Source of the DNA: Prorocentrum cordatum
Lineage: Eukaryota > Sar > Dinophyceae > Prorocentrales > Prorocentraceae
Assembly: GCA_963575745.1 (NCBI GenBank)
Contig: CAUYUJ010003918.1
Location: 1 to 64,000, forward strand
DNA length: 64,000 nucleotides
Reading direction: 5' to 3'
The notes under the pieces were generated by a model. The model searched no databases. It worked only from the letters and a program-made list of their open reading frames with translations, and was not told the DNA's origin. Each line of letters begins with the position of its first letter. The first letter of the stretch is position 1. A program made the translations under genes and the position numbers. Positions 21,503-31,700 of the stretch are shown in pieces.

Positions 21503-22030
21503 AGGAGAAACCGCCCTGGCCCCCGTACTTGGAGTTTACCAGACGGCCCTGGGCGTTTACTGAACAGCCCTGTCCCGTTCGATTCCTGCCCTGGGTGCGC
21601 GTACTAACGGCTTCGCATGTTGGGGTGCTTCCAGTTGGACCGAGGTACAGTGGGGGCGCGCATTCAGAAGCCATACGCTTTTCGTCAGGGTATCCCGGGT
21701 TTCCGCGCTCCTCGCGCTGCGCGGTGACTTCCCGCAGCCGTTGAAGGAGCTGCTGCGTTCAGGGTGCTCCGGGTTTCCCCTCAGGTGTACCTCGCGCATG
21801 GGTTCTCAGAGTTGGTTTTCTTGCAAGGGTTTCTTGCGGCCGCGCCCGCACTGTATAGGAGCGAAGTCAGTTCGGGGAGGGTGCCCTCATGTTCTTCGTG
21901 TTTTTGCTGGATGCTCTTGGGCATCCTGGGGGAGGGGGGTGCCCTCGAGTGATCTGATGGTTTGGGGTGCTCTGGCCGGCGGAGGGTCTCGTGTTCTTAA
22001 AGGATGTTCTTCTGTCCTAGGTCCGACCGT
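21503..22030. other. Unique DNA without a supported gene
   Basis: Mixed sequence ahead of the GTT/GTG array. A short repeated GGGTGCCCTC motif appears twice. No domain is recognisable. Confidence 0.4.
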
Positions 22031-22039
22031 ATCATATTT

Positions 22040-22085
<46 letters not shown>

Positions 22086-22241
22086 GGTTGTGGTTGTGGT
22101 TGTGGTTGTGGTTGTGGTTGTGGTTGTGGTTGTGGTTGTGGTTGTGGTTGTGGTTGTGGTTGTGGTTGGTGGTTGTGGTTGTGGTTGTTGTTGTTGTGGT
22201 TGTGGTTGTGGTTGTGGTTGTGGTTGTGGTTGTGGTTGTGG

Positions 22242-22305
<64 letters not shown>

Positions 22306-22398
22306 GGTTGTTGTTGTTGTTGTTGCTGCTGTTGTTGGTGTTGTGGTTGTGGTTGTTGTTGTGGTTGTGGTTGTTGTTGTTGTTGTTGCTGCTGCTGC

Positions 22399-22459
<61 letters not shown>

Positions 22460-22465
22460 GGTGTG
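22030..22465. repeat. (GTT)n / (GTTGTG)n microsatellite
   Basis: About 430 bp of TTG and TTGTGG repeats with a strong strand asymmetry (G/T against A/C). Cys/Gly, Leu/Trp, Val and Asn frames are artefacts of it. Confidence 0.95.
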
Positions 22466-22667
22466 TGTGTGTTTTTCCCTCCTACCTGGTGGTCTGGACC
22501 CCGTCGACCTGTGCTCCCTTCCCTCGGCGTCCGTGCTGCTGCAGCGGGCCTCGTCGCGGCAGCCCCCCTGGGAGCGGGCGCGGGGCCTCGCGAGGGGCGG
22601 CGTGTGCCGATGCGGTAGGGGCCTCGGACCGGGAACGGTTGGGCAAGGAATCGCTTCGAACGCGGCC

Positions 22668-22816
22668 ACCCCTCCTCCTCCTCCTCCCCCTCCTCCTCCT
22701 CCTCCTCCTCCTCCTCTCCTCCTCCTCCCCCTCCCTCCTCCCCTCCTCCTCCTCCTCCTCCTCCTCCTCCTCCTCCTCCTCCTCCTCCTCCTCCTCCTCC
22801 TCCTCCTCCTCCTCCC
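22668..22816. repeat. (CCT)n microsatellite
   Basis: CCT repeat with a few C insertions. Confidence 0.95.
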
Positions 22817-22974
22817 CCCGCCCCCCGCGCTCCAGGTGCCCTTCACGGCGGTGGCCAGGGTGCTCCTGGCAGTCCTGTGCTCGAAGGCCGCCTGCCAGCC
22901 GCGCTGGCGCCTCCTCGTGTCGGTGATTCTCCTCCGGGGCGGGGCCTTATCCCGCGACCCCGTCGCGTTGGGAA

Positions 22975-23500
22975 AAAAGCGCGACAGCAGGTTGTTTCGG
23001 TACCTTTGGCCTCGGGGGGCCCTTACAGGGCCTCAGGACCGTCAAACAACGGCTCAGGATGAAAATCCGGTCCCAGGGAAGGGGTGCAGACCTCGTGGGG
23101 TCGACGCGGTAACAAAAATCACGACGTCGGGGTCTGGGTCCATAAGCGCCGCTTGGGGGGTCGATGCTCTTGGCGGACCTCCAGGGGCGGTGGATATGGA
23201 CACATTCGGGCCCCCGGGGGCCACAACATGTTCACATCCGCGGCCCGCTGGGGCACCTGGACGTCGGTTTCCAGGCTGTGAGGTCGCGCGTCAATGCCCT
23301 CGTCTCGCGGTATCGTTTAACGGGCCCCCGTCCCCATCCCCATCCTCATCCCCTTCGAGACCCTACCAAATTTCCACCCCAGTTGGGGATATGCCCCTCG
23401 AAACCCGAGGGGAACGGCCTATATCCCCATCGAGGGGGGTAAATCGGCCAGTGGGGCCCAGGCCACGCCGCTGGGGATGGGGGTCGGTAAACGATGCTCA
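22975..23500. repeat. Dispersed repeat H+I, copy 2
   Basis: Same order of blocks as 19770-20245: CCTCGGGGGGCCC, CAGGACCGTCAAACAACGGC, then GATATGCCCCTCGAAACCCG and GGGGGGTAAATCGGCCAGTG. Spacing is similar, so the pair probably derives from one longer unit. Confidence 0.65.
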
Positions 23501-23769
23501 GTCTCCAATGCAGCGCGTCGCGCTGGTGGCCCGCGTAAACTGCGGCCCATGGTCGCTGCGTCATCTCGCGTAGGACCTGTTTTTGATCGTCGCTCAGTTG
23601 GCCAGAGCTTGCTGCCATGCAGGCAAGCCTGTGGAAGGACACTGCGCGAGAGCACAGCCGCTCTCGCTGGCTCCCTTCTGTTTTGCTCAGGTACGCGTCG
23701 CGCGGCTTCCAATCGTGCGTCGTATCGAAGGGCTTTTGTGGATAAGAGTACGTCTCGGCATCTACCAGC

Positions 23770-24560
23770 CATACTTCTACGATGTGTGCGTTGCGTTCCC
23801 AGGGGCGACGAGCGCGGTGAGAAATCTGATAGTACGGTGGAGGCGTTGATTAAGGAATAGTTTCAGGAGGCGCCAGACCCTGGAGGATTCCTTATACAAT
23901 GAGGGCGGCGGTGATATCCATGGCCGATCCACGATTGAAATTCCACTGGCTTCCAGACCCTGGATTCCTTACCTAAGGGTTCCTTATCCAATGCCCCCTC
24001 CGTAGAAGTTCCGTGGTGGGCGCTCTCTGGCCATACCGCTCGGGAAGCGATAACGGTTGGAACGGAAGTGACCCCAACTGGGAAATCGGTTTCGGTTCCG
24101 GTTCGTGTCGTGCGTGCGGGCGAGGCGAAGCTGCGCGAGTTCCATCCTCAGTAGAGGCCATCTATTGCCAAAAGGGCCGCCCCCCGAGCGCCGGGCGCAG
24201 CCCCCGGTTGTCCTGGTGGTTGTCCCGGCGGCTGTGCCCCGGAGGTTGTCCCCGCGGTTGCCCCGCTGGTTGCCCCGCCGGTTGCCCCGCTGGTGGCCCC
24301 GGTGGATGCCCCGATGCCTGTCTCGATGTCTGTCTCGATGCGCCCAGATGGACCTCCTCGGCAACACTCCAACATACTTATACTATATGTGCGTCGCCCC
24401 CCCCAGGGGCGACGCGCGCACCGAGAAATCTTATAGTGTATGCGTCGTGGCGGGCGCTTTCTGGCCACACCGCTCGGGAAACGATATACTACAAGATGGG
24501 TATACTATATGTTCGGGTCGGACGCGCGCCTCCAAGGAGGACATATAGTATTAGTATGTC
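23770..24560. repeat. Dispersed CAGGGGCGACG / ACTATATG motif family
   Basis: GCGTTCCCAGGGGCGACGAG then GCGGTGAGAAATCTGATAGT (23790) resembles CCCCAGGGGCGACGCGCGCA then CCGAGAAATCTTATAGT (24405). CTGGCCATACCGCTCGGGAA (24027) recurs at 24461. A 15-bp GGTTGCCCCGCTGGT tandem lies at 24240-24310. No gene. Confidence 0.5.
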
Positions 24561-24867
24561 CATGTGCGTCCCATCCGTGGGGCTGCTCTGCGGCCCGGAG
24601 GCCGCGCCGGCGAGTCGACAGCAACGCCCACAGCCAAGGGGAAACAGACAGACCGAGCGCACGCCCGGGCGCTCCACTCCGCGGCCCAAGGGGGGCGAGG
24701 AGAGGCCGAGGGGCTGCGCAGGTGCCTGGCTCGGTCGCTGCCGCACCGTCGTGTGTGGAGCGCCGCGACTCTGCAGCGACAAGGTGGCCCGAGAGGTCCA
24801 TCTGCGAAGGGGTGCGAACATGACGTGGAGGAGCTGGCCGAGGGGGAGGGGAAGGGGCATGTGGGAA

Positions 24868-24875
24868 TACGAGAG

Positions 24876-24908
<33 letters not shown>

Positions 24909-24965
24909 AGAGAGAGAAAGAGAGAGAGAGAGAGGGCGAGAAAGAGAGAGAGAGAGAGAGGTGGA
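24868..24965. repeat. (GA)n tract
   Basis: AGAGAGAG runs with GGGAG interruptions. 24560-24868 and 24966-25540 are unique and show no gene. Confidence 0.9.
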
Positions 24966-25539
24966 GGGGGAAGGGAGTAGGGATTGGGGAGAGGTGGAGA
25001 GGAGGAGAGGGTGACTGAGAGGGGGGGTCGCGACTTTAGGGCTCATCATGTCTGAGAGCACCGGAACCGGTGATGGCGCCAGACCATCAGGCACAGGGTG
25101 CGTAGCGACGTATCTCTTCACAGCATTGCTGAGTTTGGGGATGGCGATACACTGCGCCGCTTGGTGAGAACATGCATCCGCACGTGGACTGACCGGGAGC
25201 CGCAGGGTAGCCGCCGGTTTCCAGAATGAAGGCGAGGGGGTCGGAGGAGAACATTCGAGGAACCACCTCACCCCATCGCCATCACCACTGGTCCCCTGCT
25301 TCCCGCCTCCACACTTTAATAGGATGAGTACTATTATCCCTCTTCCCCTGAAGCTGCCTGGAAGATCTCCCGCCCCCTCTGCGTGCTGTTTTTGTTTGTG
25401 ACGCAGGCTTTCAAGCACTTTACCAAACAGCGAAGACAGATAGGTTTCCAGTGGTCTCAAAAGAGAGCATGATGACTCCCCAGGGGGGTCTGGGCAGGGT
25501 GCCGCGGGAATCCGGGGACTCGCCATTTTCATTGCCAGG

Positions 25540-25885
25540 ACCCACATTCTGACTGCCTGGAGCCAACAGGACACCACTCCCAGGCCACATTTTGAATGCC
25601 CGGAGCCAACTGTAGGCCACTTCGTGTTCTTCGTGCTCCCAGAACACCATTCCCAGGCCACATTCTGAATGCCCAGAGCCAACTGTAGGCCACTTCGTGT
25701 TCTTCGTGTTCCCAGAACACCATTCCCAGGCCACATTCTGAATGCCCAGAGCCAACTGTAGACCACTTCGTGTTCTTCGTGTTCCCAGAACACAATTCCC
25801 AGGCCACATTTTGAATGCCCGGAGCCAACTGTAGGCCACTTCGTGTTCTTCGTGTACCCAGAACACCATTCCTGTACAATATTGG
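25540..25885. repeat. ~73-bp tandem repeat, about five units
   Basis: Units contain CAGAACACCATTCCCAGGCC, ACATTCTGAATGCCC, GAGCCAACTGTAGGCCACTT and CGTGTTCTTCGTG. An isolated further unit is at 26765-26850. Confidence 0.9.
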
Positions 25886-25944
25886 AGAGGCCTGACCGCC
25901 GGTGTCGCCGACCCTGATCGAAAGGGCTAGGAGTGGGGGGAGGA

Positions 25945-26575
<631 letters not shown>

Positions 26576-26859
26576 CCCCCCCCCCCCCCTGCGGGGAAGG
26601 GATCAAAGGGAAGGGGCTTCCCTTCGACTCCACTACGACGTCGTTTAATTTCGCTTTGGGTAGCGCGCTTGAGGAGGAGAGCCCTGGGAGGGGGAGAACG
26701 GAGACGACGGAGACGACGAGTCGAACGGAGAAGCCCCTCTCACACGCCGACAGGGTCGGCGGATTTTGATTGCCCAGAGCCAATCGTGGGCCACTTCGTG
26801 GTCTTCGTGTTCCCAGAACGCCAGTCCTGTGCAATATTTTGAATGCCCGAGCTGAGGCA

Positions 26860-27610
26860 GGCTGAGGCCGAGGCAGGCTGAGGCCGAGGCAGGCTGAGGC
26901 TGAGGCTGAGGCACGCCGAGGCAGGCTGAGGCTGAGGCTGAGGCAGGCTGAGGCTGAGGCAGGCTGAGGCTGAGGCTGCAGCAGGCTGAGGCCGAGGCAG
27001 GCTGAGGCTGAGGCTGAGGCAGGCTGAGGCTGAGGCAGGCTGAGGCTGAGGCTGAGGCAGGTTGAGGCTGAGGCTGACGCCGAGGCAGGCTGAGGCTGAG
27101 GCTGAGGCTGAGGCTGAGGCTGGTGCTGAGGCTGAGGCTGAGGCTGAGGCTGAGGCTGAGGCAGGCTGAGGCAGGCAGGCTGAGGCTGAGTCCGAGGCAG
27201 GCTCAGGCCGAGACAGGCTGAGGCTGAGACTGAGGCTGAGGCTGAGGATGAGGCCGAGGCAGGCCGAAGCCGAGACAAGGTGAGGCTGAACGGGGGGGGG
27301 AGAGGGAAGGGGGGGGAGGAGGGGAGGCTGAGACTGAGGCTGAGGCCGAGGCAGGCTGAGGCCGAGGCAGGCTGAGACTGAGGCTGGAGGCTGAGGCAAG
27401 CCGATGCAGGCTGAGGCTGAGGCTGAGGCTGAGGCTGAGGCTAAGGCAGGCTGAGGCTGAGGCAGGCTGAGGCTGAGGCTGACGCAGGCGGAGGCCGAGG
27501 CAGGCTGAGGCTGAGGCTGAGGCAGGCCGAGGCTGAGGCCGAGGCAGGCTGAGGCTGAGGCTGAGGCAAGCCGAGGCAGGCTGAGGCTGAGGCTGAAACT
27601 GAGGCAGGTT
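26860..27610. repeat. GAGGCT / GAGGCAGGCT minisatellite
   Basis: About 750 bp of GCTGAG hexamers with GCAGGCTGAGG and GCCGAGG variants. The G-rich strand is the plus strand. Confidence 0.95.
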
Positions 27611-27614
27611 GAGG

Positions 27615-27890
27615 CATCCGTAGGGATCCATGGGAATCCTTAGGAATCCCGAGGAATCCCTAGGAATCCGTAGGCATCCTGAGGAACCCGTAGGCATAGT
27701 TAAGCATCTTCAGGAATCCTTAGGAATCCTTAGGATTCCTCAGGAATCCTTAGGGATCCTTAGGAATCCATAGGAACCCGGATTCCTAAGGATTCCTAAG
27801 GTTTCCTAAGGATTCCCATGGATTCTTGAGGATGCCTAAGGATGCCTTAGGAATCCCTAGGAATCTTTAGGATTCCATTGGATCCTAAGG
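27615..27890. repeat. GGAATCCTTA repeat
   Basis: Ten-bp units GGAATCCTTA, later inverted as GGATTCCTAA, giving two facing arrays able to fold back. Confidence 0.85.
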
Positions 27891-28224
27891 CCGTTGCCAC
27901 TGCGACTGTCATTGCGAATGCGACTGCGACTGCGAGAACAGCAGAATTCTACAACTGGATTCTCACCTGAATCTTAAGGGGAATGCTTCCATATATGCTT
28001 ATACACATCGCTGTTAGGTTGCTTTGCAGGGATAATCTTATGGTTTTTCACAGTCCGACTGTATTCGGTATAAAAGGTACTCCCGCTGCAGCGTGGGCTT
28101 CATTTTCGAATCGGTGCTTTGCTCCCGTCGTTCAGAATGGCGCTCTCGTCCCAGCGCGGGCCACTTTTCTGGATCCGAGTCTTGCTTCATTGTGGCCCCC
28201 CCCGTCATTTCCCCTCCTCCCCCT

Positions 28225-28327
28225 TCCACTGGTCCTCCTGTACCTCCCGCTCCTTCCGGTTCAGTTTCTGTTGCTGCTATCCGTCTTGCCCCAGCGCGGG
28301 CAGCTTCTCTGAAATTGAGTCTTTCCT
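28225..28327 (+). other. Proline-rich host sequence at the copia insertion point
   Basis: GGTCCTCCTGTACCTCCCGC, then TTTCTGTTGCTGCTATCCGT, resembles 34824-34880 on the far side of the retrotransposon. If element plus one TTCCT are removed (6456 bp, divisible by 3), one proline-rich reading frame continues across the site and ends at 34989. Whether it is a real gene is unknown. Confidence 0.35.
28323..28327. other. Target-site duplication, left (TTCCT)
   Basis: TTCCT directly before the left LTR; identical to 34779-34783 directly after the right LTR. Five bp is the usual copia duplication length. Confidence 0.9.
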
Positions 28328-28422
28328 TGCAGGAATCCAGAGACCCCCAGCAGGTTTACTGACAGAGATCATGCCATTGCTGGTATGGCTCCAGGCAAGC
28401 ATCCGAAGAAAAGATCTCGCCA
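28328..28422 (+). repeat. Left LTR, 95 bp
   Basis: TGCAGGAATCCAGAGACCCC ... AAAAGATCTCGCCA. Differs from the right LTR only by CTCCAGG in place of CTCAAGG. Very short for a copia LTR. It contains two ATG codons, and its last base starts the ATG of the leader ORF. Confidence 0.95.
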
Positions 28423-28721
28423 TGGTGGCGGAGCCGTGGTCCCGACCCTCCCAGTCCACAGGGTCGGGCTCCGCGGCTCCCTCTCCCGCCAGCGGCGCGG
28501 GGAGCCCCAGCAGCCTGGGGCCGGCCGCCGGTGCGGGAGCCGCAGCAGGGCCTGCCGGGCCCGGCTCCAGCGAGGGCGAAGAGTGGGAGCTCGTCGAGGT
28601 CCATCGAGGCTGGAGGAGAGTGGCGAGGCAGCTACGCAAGCTGTTCAGGCTGAGGAGGACCTGGGCAGCGCTGGGCCAGCACCTGAAGGATTTCACGAAG
28701 CTGCGCGCGAACCGCCGCTGA
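28422..28721 (+). CDS. Small leader ORF of the copia element (99 aa), function unknown
   Basis: Starts at an ATG formed by the last LTR base and the first bases of the internal region, in a good GCCATGG context. The first ~60 residues are Gly/Ala/Pro/Ser-rich and disordered; the end (EEWELVEVHRGWRRVARQLR onward) is a strongly basic, amphipathic helix-like stretch. The stop is one base from the polyprotein start (TGAGATG), and the polyprotein is in another frame, so reinitiation or +1 frameshifting could link them. It could also be 5' leader without function. The frame is also open upstream through the LTR and host flank. Confidence 0.4.
   Translation: MVAEPWSRPSQSTGSGSAAPSPASGAGSPSSLGPAAGAGAAAGPAGPGSSEGEEWELVEVHRGWRRVARQLRKLFRLRRTWAALGQHLKDFTKLRANRR
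28423..28440 (+). promoter_or_regulatory. Putative primer binding site
   Basis: TGGTGGCGGAGCCGTGGT directly follows the left LTR. It begins TGG and resembles the initiator-methionine tRNA sites of copia elements (TGGTATCAGAGC). The tRNA match cannot be verified here. It overlaps the leader ORF. Confidence 0.5.
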
Positions 28722-28722
28722 G

Positions 28723-31700
28723 ATGGCGGAGGAGCGCGTGCAGGCTCTAGAGCAGCAGATGATAGCGCTGGCCCAGGAGCTGCAGAACCGCCAGCAGAGG
28801 GAGAACGATCTCACGGCCGAGGTGCAGCGGCTCGGCCGTGTGGCCGAGGCTAGACCACGGGTGGACGGGCCTGTGCCACAGCCTCGAGCCGAGTCGCTCG
28901 TGGACACCCGCACGCTGGGCAAGCCAGACGTGTTCACGGGCGAAGAGCACAAGTGGAACGATTGGAAGGTGATCTTCAAGGCGTACTGTGGCGTCGTGAA
29001 CGCCGACTTGCTGGCAGGGATGCGACTGGCAGAGAGCGCTGACGAGGCCTCAGTTCAGAACGATGACTTCCTCGAGGAGAACATGAGGCAGGCCTCGCAG
29101 CAGCTGTATTACATCTTGCTCCTCCTCTGCCGGCAGCATCCCCTGACGACGATCGTGAATGCTGGCGAGAATGAGGGCTTCCAGGCTTGGCGCAAGCTGG
29201 TTGAATACTACGAACCGAATGCGAGGTCCCGCATCGCGGGGCAGCTGCTGAATCTCCTGAACTTCTCGTTCACTGGCGATGTCGAGGACCGGCTGGCGCT
29301 GTTCGAGCGAGAGCTCCTCAGGTACGAGCAGAGGAGCGGCGAGGCCATCGCAGCCTCCATGAGGATCGGCATCGTCCTTCGGCAGCTCGAGGAAGGCCCT
29401 CTACGCCAGCACCTCTTGCTCAATGCGACCAGGCTGGTGGAGTGGCAGGACTTCCGACGCGAGGTCACCGACATCCGCCGTGCCCAGAGCGCCATCGCCC
29501 CGGTGCCCGTGCCCATAGACCTGAGCGCGTTCACCAAGGGTGACGGCAAGGGCACGTTCAAGGGCGACGGCAAGGGCAAGAGCAAGTCCAGTGGCAAGGG
29601 CAAGAGCAAGGGCGACAGCAAGGGCAAGTCCAAGTCCGACGGCAAGAGCAAGACCAGCAGCAAGTCACATGGTCAGCAGCTCGGGCCACTCTGCTGGGGC
29701 TGCGGCGGTCGCGGCCGCACTCAGCGTGAATGCCCGAGCAAGCACAGGGGGGCGTTGGCGAGCATGGAGCAGACGCTGGCTCGCATCAACGCCTCCCAGT
29801 CGACGAGTACGACCGTGCCATCGGCGGCCAGCTCTATCTCGACGGCTGCGACTACGAGGCTGAGTCCGGCGACGGCGATGTCCGGCACGAGCTCTCGACA
29901 GGTCGCAGCGCTCTACCTGAACGACGCGGACGGGCTGGTCAGCTACCCGTTCGCGAACCTCCACTCCCTCAGCATCTACGACCCGGGGCCGGACAAGGCG
30001 GACGTGGTCGACTCTGCGACCGGCGCGGCCCTGGACCTGAACAGGATCCACGGCAACTCGGGTGCGGAGGAGGTCGAGCTCAACGGCATCTTGCGTGTGG
30101 GCATCGACTCGTGTGCGGCGGCATCGGTGCTGCCGCGTGGCTCGTGTGCGGACTACCCGGTGCACGAGGGCGGCCAGGCGATCTCGTACAAGACCGCCTC
30201 TGGCCACTACGTGAACGACGAGGGCGAGAAGATCCTGGTGGGGACGATGCCTGGGGCTTCTCAGGCACGCGCTGCCAAGTTCAGGGTGGCGGGCATCAGC
30301 AAGCCGTTGCTGAGCGTCGCGGAGATGGTCGACTCTGGCCATCGGCTCGTCTTCGACTCGGAGGGCGGGCAGGACATTAGCTACGCGTGCCTCAAGACCA
30401 GCGGAGACGTTGTCAGGTTCTGCCGCAGGAATAAGGTCTACGAGATGGATATGCACGTCGACCCGTACGTGCCGGAGGTCTGCCCGGTCGAGGTGGCAGG
30501 CCACGAGCTTCCCGAGGGTGGGGCCGGCCAGCCAGGCGCGGCTCACGAGGAGGTCGCCGAGGGCCCGCCGGCGCGGCCGGCGAGGGGGCCCGCGGCGCCG
30601 ACGGCGGCCGAGCGAGCCGCGCACGAGGTGCTGCACGAGCCCTACAGGGTATGGTGCCGGGAGTGCGTCTCCGGCAGAGGCCTGTCAGCAGGCCATCAGA
30701 CGAAGGACCACCAGGAGTCAGCGCTCGCGGTGGTTGGCATCGACTACGGCTACCTCGGTGAACGAGAGGACGCTACGCCGCTGCTGATCGGGAAAGATTC
30801 GAAGCAGCGTTGGTTCCACGCGTCGGTGGTGCCAGCTAAGGGGACGCAGCATCCCTGGCCGGCAAAGTCGTGGTCCAGGAGGCTGGCTTCGGCTGGCCAC
30901 AAGCGCTTCGTCTTCCGCTCAGACGGCGAGGCGCCGCTCGTCGCCCTGAAGACCCGCATCGGGGCCAAGCTCAAGGAGGAGCACGGCATCGAGACGGTGC
31001 CCGCGGAGAGCGCGGTCGGCGACTCTCAGGGCAACGGCCTGGCCGAGCACGCGGTGCGCGAGGTCGAGGCCAAGGTGAGGACGGTGCGGGCGCAGGTGGA
31101 CGACCTCCACGGCGTGAGCATTGGCGTCGAGCACCCAGTGACCCCGCGGATGGTCGAGTTCGCAGCCATGTCCATCAACCTGGGCAGGCGGGGCGCTGAC
31201 GGCCGCACGGCTTGGGAACTTCGGCGCGGCCGCCCCTTCAACAAGGACCTGGCTTGCTTCTCGGAGAAGGTCCTGTATCTCCCAGGGGGCAAGCGCAAGG
31301 CTGGGATCGAGGACAAGTTCCTCGCTGGGCTCTACCTGGGGCCCACGCTTCGGACGGACGAGGTCTACATTGGCACGGAGTTGGGCGTACTGCGGGCCAG
31401 GGCCTTCAAGCGGTTGACGGTCGAGCAGCGGGCCGACAAGGACCTGCTGAACAGCCTCGTGGGGAAGCCGTGGGCGCCGGTGCCGACGGACGTGGAGGTG
31501 GACGAGGTGCCGGTGGCCATCGAGATCCGAGCGCCGGTGCCAGCGCCGGTCGCGCCTTTGGGCGGACCTCTGGCGCCCGTCCCCGAGGCTGGGGACCTCC
31601 CGCCCCGGGCTCTCCGAGTCGGGCGACCACCGGCAGGACCGCGGGCCGTCTACATCAGGAAGGACGTCGAGATCGCGAAGTACGGGCTCTCCCCGGGCTG

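Noticed and set aside
21741-23573. 610-codon frame with Cys/Gly and Leu/Trp runs
   Set aside because: Its core is the GTT/GTG and CCT microsatellites; the ends have no domain or exon signal.
28066-28075. TATAAAA as a TATA box upstream of the copia site
   Set aside because: Dinoflagellate promoters generally lack TATA boxes and no transcript start is shown; chance occurrence is likely.
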